Assembly (NCBI GenBank): GCA_028707015.1
Contig: JAQTVP010000036.1
Location: 1-10,921 of the forward strand
DNA length: 10,921 nt
Source of the DNA: Dehalococcoidales bacterium
GTDB lineage: Bacteria; Chloroflexota; Dehalococcoidia; Dehalococcoidales; JAQTVP01
Direction of reading: 5' to 3'
Below, piece by piece: positions 7,255 through 10,921 of this stretch. A program made the translations under genes and the position numbers. A model generated the notes under the pieces. That model was not told where the DNA came from. It ran no database searches and saw only the letters and a list, made by a program, of their open reading frames with translations. How positions within the stretch are numbered: the first letter of the stretch is position 1; the number at the start of each line of letters is the position of its first letter.

Positions 7255-8229
7255 ATGCCAGCTAATTTACCGCCGCAATATTATGAAGCTGAGAAAACTT
7301 TTCGGGCAGCAAAAAGTCCGGAAGAAAAGATAGCTATTCTAGAAGAAATGATGGCTATTATGCCCAAACATAAGGGGACAGATCATTTGCGCGCTGAACT
7401 TAGAAGCAGAATCTCCAAACTAACACAATTAGCTGCCAAAAAAACTGGTGCCCGGCGGGCATCAATGATCATTGAAAAAGAGGGGGCAGCTCAATTAGTA
7501 GTAATTGGTCCGCCAAACACTGGTAAATCACAGCTTGTTGCCAGCATTACTAACGCTTCGCCGGCTATTGCCGAGTATCCCTTTACCACGCAAACCGCTA
7601 CTCCCGGAATGATGAAATTTGAGAATATACAAATCCAGCTAATTGATACTCCACCCTTACTATCTTCCATAGAGTGGTGGCTACGCCACATGCTAATAAG
7701 AGCTGACGCTTTACTTATTGTGCTAGATTTAAGTGATAATCCGTTAACACAAATGGAGGAAATTATCACATTACTGGAAAATTCAAGAATAGGTATTCTA
7801 CCTAATAAACACACGGACCCAGAGGTCATACTCTACCAAAAGAAAGCAATAATTATCGGCAACAAATTAGACCTGGAAAATGCCAACATTAATTACCCAG
7901 TGTTAAAGAGCAAATATGGAGACCAATTACCAGTTATAGCTACCTCATCCCAAGGAGAAACAGGTTTAGATGGGCTCAAGCACGGGATCTACCATATGCT
8001 TGATATTATTCGCGTATATACCAAGACTCCCAGACAAAAAGCAGATTTTAACGACCCCATAATCCTAAAACAAGGTAGCACACTGGAAGAAGCAGCTACC
8101 GAAATTCATAAAGATTTTGGTAAAAATCTAAAATTTGCCCGCATCTGGGGTTCAGGAAAACATGACGGTATAATGGCAAAAAGAGACCATATCCTCCAAG
8201 ATGGTGATTTAATAGAATTACACATGTAA
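7255..8229 (+). CDS. DRG/Obg-type GTPase with C-terminal TGS domain
   Basis: This 324-residue protein resembles the DRG/Obg branch of TRAFAC GTPases. A helical N-terminal region (1-75) precedes the G domain, with G1 GPPNTGKS at 85-92, a G2-like YPFTTQTATPG at 108-118, G3 at 131-134, G4 NKLD at 203-206 and a G5-like TSS at 230-232. A TGS domain (about 266-324, DPIILKQGSTLEEAATEIHKDFG, ending QDGDLIELHM) closes the protein. Relatives bind ribosomes or tRNA-linked factors, but the cellular role of this bacterial subgroup is not established. G3 reads DTPP rather than DxxG, which is unusual because that glycine contacts the gamma-phosphate. It starts 6 bp after uvrC. The only purine-rich site (AAAGGAG, 7233-7239) is 15 nt from the ATG, so translation is probably coupled to uvrC. 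MPANLPPQYYEAEK is retained as the start because no alternative Met precedes the conserved N-terminal helices. Confidence 0.88.
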   Translation: MPANLPPQYYEAEKTFRAAKSPEEKIAILEEMMAIMPKHKGTDHLRAELRSRISKLTQLAAKKTGARRASMIIEKEGAAQLVVIGPPNTGKSQLVASITNASPAIAEYPFTTQTATPGMMKFENIQIQLIDTPPLLSSIEWWLRHMLIRADALLIVLDLSDNPLTQMEEIITLLENSRIGILPNKHTDPEVILYQKKAIIIGNKLDLENANINYPVLKSKYGDQLPVIATSSQGETGLDGLKHGIYHMLDIIRVYTKTPRQKADFNDPIILKQGSTLEEAATEIHKDFGKNLKFARIWGSGKHDGIMAKRDHILQDGDLIELHM

Positions 8230-8362
8230 TATTATGCAGGAAATATTTTTAGCGGAAGTTATGAAATATACTTTCACTAATTATTCATTATCTTCAATGG
8301 ATACCCGATACTGGCAGAGTTTAAAAAAGTACTATTATGGTGATGACTGTTAAGTTAATACT

Positions 8363-8392
8363 TTGACTTTTACCACGCGTAAAGTGTAAAAT
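8363..8392 (+). promoter_or_regulatory. Sigma-70-type promoter for the AOR-family gene
   Basis: TTGACT (8363-8368) and TAAAAT (8387-8392) are separated by 18 bp, a near-consensus pair placing transcription start near 8399, about 20 nt before the ATG at 8421. A GGGGG-containing ribosome site (8407-8411) lies 9 nt before that ATG. The promoter indicates that the AOR gene is transcribed separately from uvrC and the GTPase. Confidence 0.7.
8366..8385. repeat. Operator-like inverted repeat inside the AOR promoter
   Basis: ACTTT (8366-8370) and AAAGT (8381-8385) are perfect inverted arms around a 10 bp centre (TACCACGCGT). An overlapping dyad, TTTAC-CACGC-GTAAA, is nested inside. The arms sit between and partly over the -35 and -10 elements, where a bound repressor would block RNA polymerase. 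The 15 bp arm-to-arm spacing is not typical of one helical turn, and the arms are short, so a chance occurrence in AT-rich DNA is possible. Confidence 0.4.
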
Positions 8393-8420
8393 ATTAAAAA
8401 TTGTTAAGGGGGCAGTATTT

Positions 8421-10277
8421 ATGGCTAATAAAATACCGGGAGGCTATAATGGTAAAATCCTTAGAGTAAACCTCACCGAAAATACCACATCTGTAGAAGA
8501 AATTGATGAAAAGTTCTGCAGAAAATATATTGGCGGTGCTGGTTTTATTGCCTACTACCTTTACAAGGAACTGAAACCGGGAATAGACCCGCTAGGACCA
8601 GACAATAAACTAATCTTTGCTTTGGGGCCGCTGGCAGGTATTTCAATAGCCGGCTCAGCCCGCAACTGTATTGGCTCCAAATCACCAAACGGCAATATCG
8701 TCAAAGCAGAAGCTGGCGGAGACTGGAGTGTTGAACTTAAACGAGCTGGATTTGACGGCATAATTGTTGATGGAAAAGCAGCAAAACCGGTATATCTCTG
8801 GATAGAAAATGGAGAGGTAACTATTAAAGATGCTGGTCATCTCTGGGGCATGCAGACTAGAGAAACACAAAACACTCTCAGGAAAGAATTAGACGATAAT
8901 AAGATACAGGTAGCTATGATCGGACCAGCCGGAGAGAATTTAGTTCAGTTCTCTTGCATAATGAATGGTCTCTATGATGCAGCCGGTAGAGGTGGTGTTG
9001 GTGCGGTAATGGGCTCTAAGAACCTGAAAGCAATTGCCGTCAGAGGCACCCACAGACCTAAAGTGGTTTCACCTGAAGGCATTAAAGAAGCCAGAGCCTG
9101 GTTAATAGAAAATAAAGATCTATGGGCTGCAATGGCAGAAGGCGGCACAGGCGGTCATGGAGCCGCAATAGAGATGGCAGTAACTTCCGGGAACGTATCA
9201 GTCAATAATTTCCGTGAGGGTATATTCCCTAACTCAGCAGAAATAGACGCTGCCAGCCTAAAACTCAAAATGGATGGCTGTTACGCCTGCCCGATAAGAT
9301 GCAAGAAAGTACTTGAGGTTAAAGAGCCATATGTTGTAGATCCAGCCTATGGCGGACCAGAATATGAAACCATCGGCAGTCTGGGCACCAACTGTGGTAT
9401 AGGTGATATAAAAGCCATTACTAAAGGTAATGAGATCTGCAATGCCGATGGCCTGGATACAATTTCGGCTGGCATGGTTGTTTCTTTCGCCATGGAATGC
9501 TACGAGAACGGGCTACTAACCAAAGAGGACACCGGTGGTATTGATTTAAAATTTGGTAACGCTGATGCCATGATTAAAACTCTGGAACTAATTTCCAAAC
9601 GTGAAGGTATCGGCAACCTGTTAGCTGAGGGAGCAACAAAGGCAGGTGGTAAAATCGGTAAAGATGCTGGTAAATTCTCAATGGAAGTCAAGGGTATTGG
9701 TATCCCGATGCACGAGCCGCGGCTGAAGCAAGCCCTCGGTTTAGGTTACATGGTTAACCCACACGGCGCCGACCATATGACCAATATGCATGATGTTGCA
9801 CTCACTATGGAAGGACGCGGATTAGATCAATATAAACCTCTAATGGGTACAATTACGCCTATCCCCCTGGAAGATCTTGGGCCGCTTAAAATAGCCCTGC
9901 TAAGAATCACCATGCTTGTTCGCATTATTCAAGATTCACTGGTACTATGCAACTTTATACCTTTCCCGCATAAGAAAATGGCTGACATCACTGGTGCAAT
10001 TACAGGTTGGGATACTGATATTATGGAATTACTCAGGGTAGCTGAAAGAATTACAACTCTGTTCCGACTGATTAATATCCGAGAAGGTCTAACAGCAGAA
10101 GATGATAAATTACCCGATCGTTTTTTCCAAGGTAAGAGTGGCGCTTTAGCTGAAAAACCGCTAGACCCTACAAAGATGGAGGAAGCAAAGAGCTACTACT
10201 ATACTCTGATGGGATGGGATCCAAAGACAGGAGTACCGCTTAAGGAAAAGGTGGCAGAACTAGAAATAGATGCCTAA
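8421..10277 (+). CDS. Aldehyde:ferredoxin oxidoreductase family protein (tungsto/molybdo-bispterin enzyme)
   Basis: The 618-residue protein covers the whole AOR family: N-terminal domain (about 8-215, starting GGYNGKILRVNLT and containing GGAGFIAYYLYKEL and AGRGGVGAVMGSKNLKAI) and the C-terminal domains. The [4Fe-4S] ligands are visible as C-x2-C-x3-C at 287, 290 and 294 (GCYACPIRC), with the distal Cys510 (DSLVLCNF), matching the Pyrococcus AOR pattern. GGPEYETIGSLG (311-322) and HGADH (448-452) line the cofactor and active site in the family. Characterised members oxidise aldehydes to acids, or reduce acids, with ferredoxin and a tungsten or molybdenum bis-pyranopterin; related BamB-type subunits reduce benzoyl-CoA. 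The substrate cannot be assigned. No neighbouring ferredoxin-like subunit or pterin-synthesis gene is in the window. It has its own promoter and a strong terminator, so it is probably monocistronic. Confidence 0.93.
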   Translation: MANKIPGGYNGKILRVNLTENTTSVEEIDEKFCRKYIGGAGFIAYYLYKELKPGIDPLGPDNKLIFALGPLAGISIAGSARNCIGSKSPNGNIVKAEAGGDWSVELKRAGFDGIIVDGKAAKPVYLWIENGEVTIKDAGHLWGMQTRETQNTLRKELDDNKIQVAMIGPAGENLVQFSCIMNGLYDAAGRGGVGAVMGSKNLKAIAVRGTHRPKVVSPEGIKEARAWLIENKDLWAAMAEGGTGGHGAAIEMAVTSGNVSVNNFREGIFPNSAEIDAASLKLKMDGCYACPIRCKKVLEVKEPYVVDPAYGGPEYETIGSLGTNCGIGDIKAITKGNEICNADGLDTISAGMVVSFAMECYENGLLTKEDTGGIDLKFGNADAMIKTLELISKREGIGNLLAEGATKAGGKIGKDAGKFSMEVKGIGIPMHEPRLKQALGLGYMVNPHGADHMTNMHDVALTMEGRGLDQYKPLMGTITPIPLEDLGPLKIALLRITMLVRIIQDSLVLCNFIPFPHKKMADITGAITGWDTDIMELLRVAERITTLFRLINIREGLTAEDDKLPDRFFQGKSGALAEKPLDPTKMEEAKSYYYTLMGWDPKTGVPLKEKVAELEIDA

Positions 10278-10298
10278 AATCCAATATTAATTAGATTC

Positions 10299-10341
10299 TT
10301 AAATAGGCTAGGGGGATTTAAAATCCTCCTAGCCTATTTAA
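10299..10341. terminator. Bidirectional hairpin terminator between convergent genes
   Basis: Arms at 10299-10319 and 10321-10341 form a 21 bp inverted repeat with one G-U-compatible mismatch, centred on AGGCTAGGGGGATTT / AAATCCTCCTAGCCT. In RNA the innermost bases would open to a small A/U loop. It lies 22 bp after the AOR stop and only 4 bp after the stop of the converging HAD gene. Flanking T-tracts are short (TTAATTTT on the plus strand), but A/T-rich arm ends provide additional U residues in either direction. Confidence 0.8.
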
Positions 10342-10344
10342 TTT

Positions 10345-10921
10345 TCAGGATAGCAACAGCTTATTAATTGCCGCAGCCAGACCACTATGCTCAACATCAA
10401 GAGTAACATAATCAGCTATCGCCTTTAATCCATTAAAAGCATCCCCCATAGCGATTGCATAACCAGCTGAATCAAGCAATGAAACATCATTAGGGCCATC
10501 ACCGATTGCCATAGTCTCACTCAGTGACACATCCAGATGAGAAGCTAGTACCTTTAAAGATTTACCCTTAGACACATCGGGAACAATAATATTATAGAAA
10601 TCAACATCGGGATAACCTGCTGATTTCGATAGTGAAAAGTAGAGACTATCTTCAAATTGAATCCGAAACCTGTTAATCCCCGCAGCTTCCTGCGGAGAAG
10701 TGACTACAGCCCCTGCCTTAATAATCCTCTCTCTATCCCATAGCTCGTTAAAATCTACCAGGGTAGGTTCAATTTTAAAATATTTCCGATGAGCCTCTGT
10801 AGACCACGATTCCCGTTCGACAAAATAATGAGTTGTTGAAAATAGCTCAAGTTCTATTTTATTTAAACGAGCAAATTTAATAACCTGCTTCACCAGCATA
10901 CTATCAATCGGTTGAACGTAA
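10345..10921 (-). CDS. Cof-type HAD-IIB phosphatase, N-terminus cut by window edge
   Basis: The frame stays open through the right edge (seven codons before the first visible ATG at 10899), so that ATG is internal and the true start, with about 80 residues and the catalytic DxD motif, is outside the window. The visible 191 codons contain the HAD-IIB cap region and the C-terminal core. The motif III lysine lies in DVSKGKSLKVLASHL, motif IV is GDGPNDVSLLD, and GYAIAMGDAFNGLKAIADYVT follows, all typical of Cof/YidA-like sugar- or cofactor-phosphate hydrolases that use a Mg2+-dependent phospho-aspartate mechanism in the cytosol. Specificity cannot be inferred. It converges on the AOR gene and shares its terminator hairpin. 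Confidence 0.9.
   Translation of the reverse strand, partial: YVQPIDSMLVKQVIKFARLNKIELELFSTTHYFVERESWSTEAHRKYFKIEPTLVDFNELWDRERIIKAGAVVTSPQEAAGINRFRIQFEDSLYFSLSKSAGYPDVDFYNIIVPDVSKGKSLKVLASHLDVSLSETMAIGDGPNDVSLLDSAGYAIAMGDAFNGLKAIADYVTLDVEHSGLAAAINKLLLS

Overview
The window is an AT-rich bacterial chromosome segment with densely packed housekeeping and metabolic genes. I see no insertion sequence, prophage, CRISPR array, rRNA or tRNA. Gene content points to an anaerobe: a tungsten/molybdenum aldehyde:ferredoxin oxidoreductase-family enzyme and an FMN nitroreductase. The mix of an EF-G-like factor, a DRG/Obg-type TGS GTPase behind uvrC, a SpoIIM-family membrane protein and a standalone AOR would suit a Dehalococcoidia-like Chloroflexota or a low-GC anaerobic Firmicute. 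That assignment is inference from gene content only.

Layout: positions 1-1790 (minus strand) hold most of an EF-G-like translational GTPase whose C-terminus runs off the left edge; it has its own sigma-70-type promoter at 1832-1860. Positions 1974-5052 hold a five-gene minus-strand cluster with 12-62 bp gaps, probably one operon. In transcription order it reads xerD-type recombinase, a small lysine-rich membrane-anchored protein, protein-L-isoaspartate methyltransferase (pcm), nitroreductase, SpoIIM-family protein. A roughly 360 bp divergent intergenic region (5053-5412) carries weak promoter candidates for xerD and uvrC. Plus-strand uvrC (5413-7248) is followed 6 bp later by a TGS-domain GTPase (7255-8229). 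The AOR-family gene (8421-10277) has its own good promoter, with a 20 bp dyad between the -35 and -10 elements. It ends at a near-perfect 21 bp inverted repeat that probably serves as a two-way terminator facing a converging Cof-type HAD phosphatase gene, whose 5' end is cut by the right edge.

Functionally the region combines DNA maintenance (Xer recombination, UvrC excision repair), protein repair (Pcm), translation-associated GTPases and anaerobic redox metabolism. Nothing in it forms an obvious novel multi-gene system. The points most worth checking are the degenerate AdoMet-binding turn in Pcm, the operator-like dyad in the AOR promoter, the uvrC-GTPase coupling and the small conserved-looking membrane protein between xerD and pcm.
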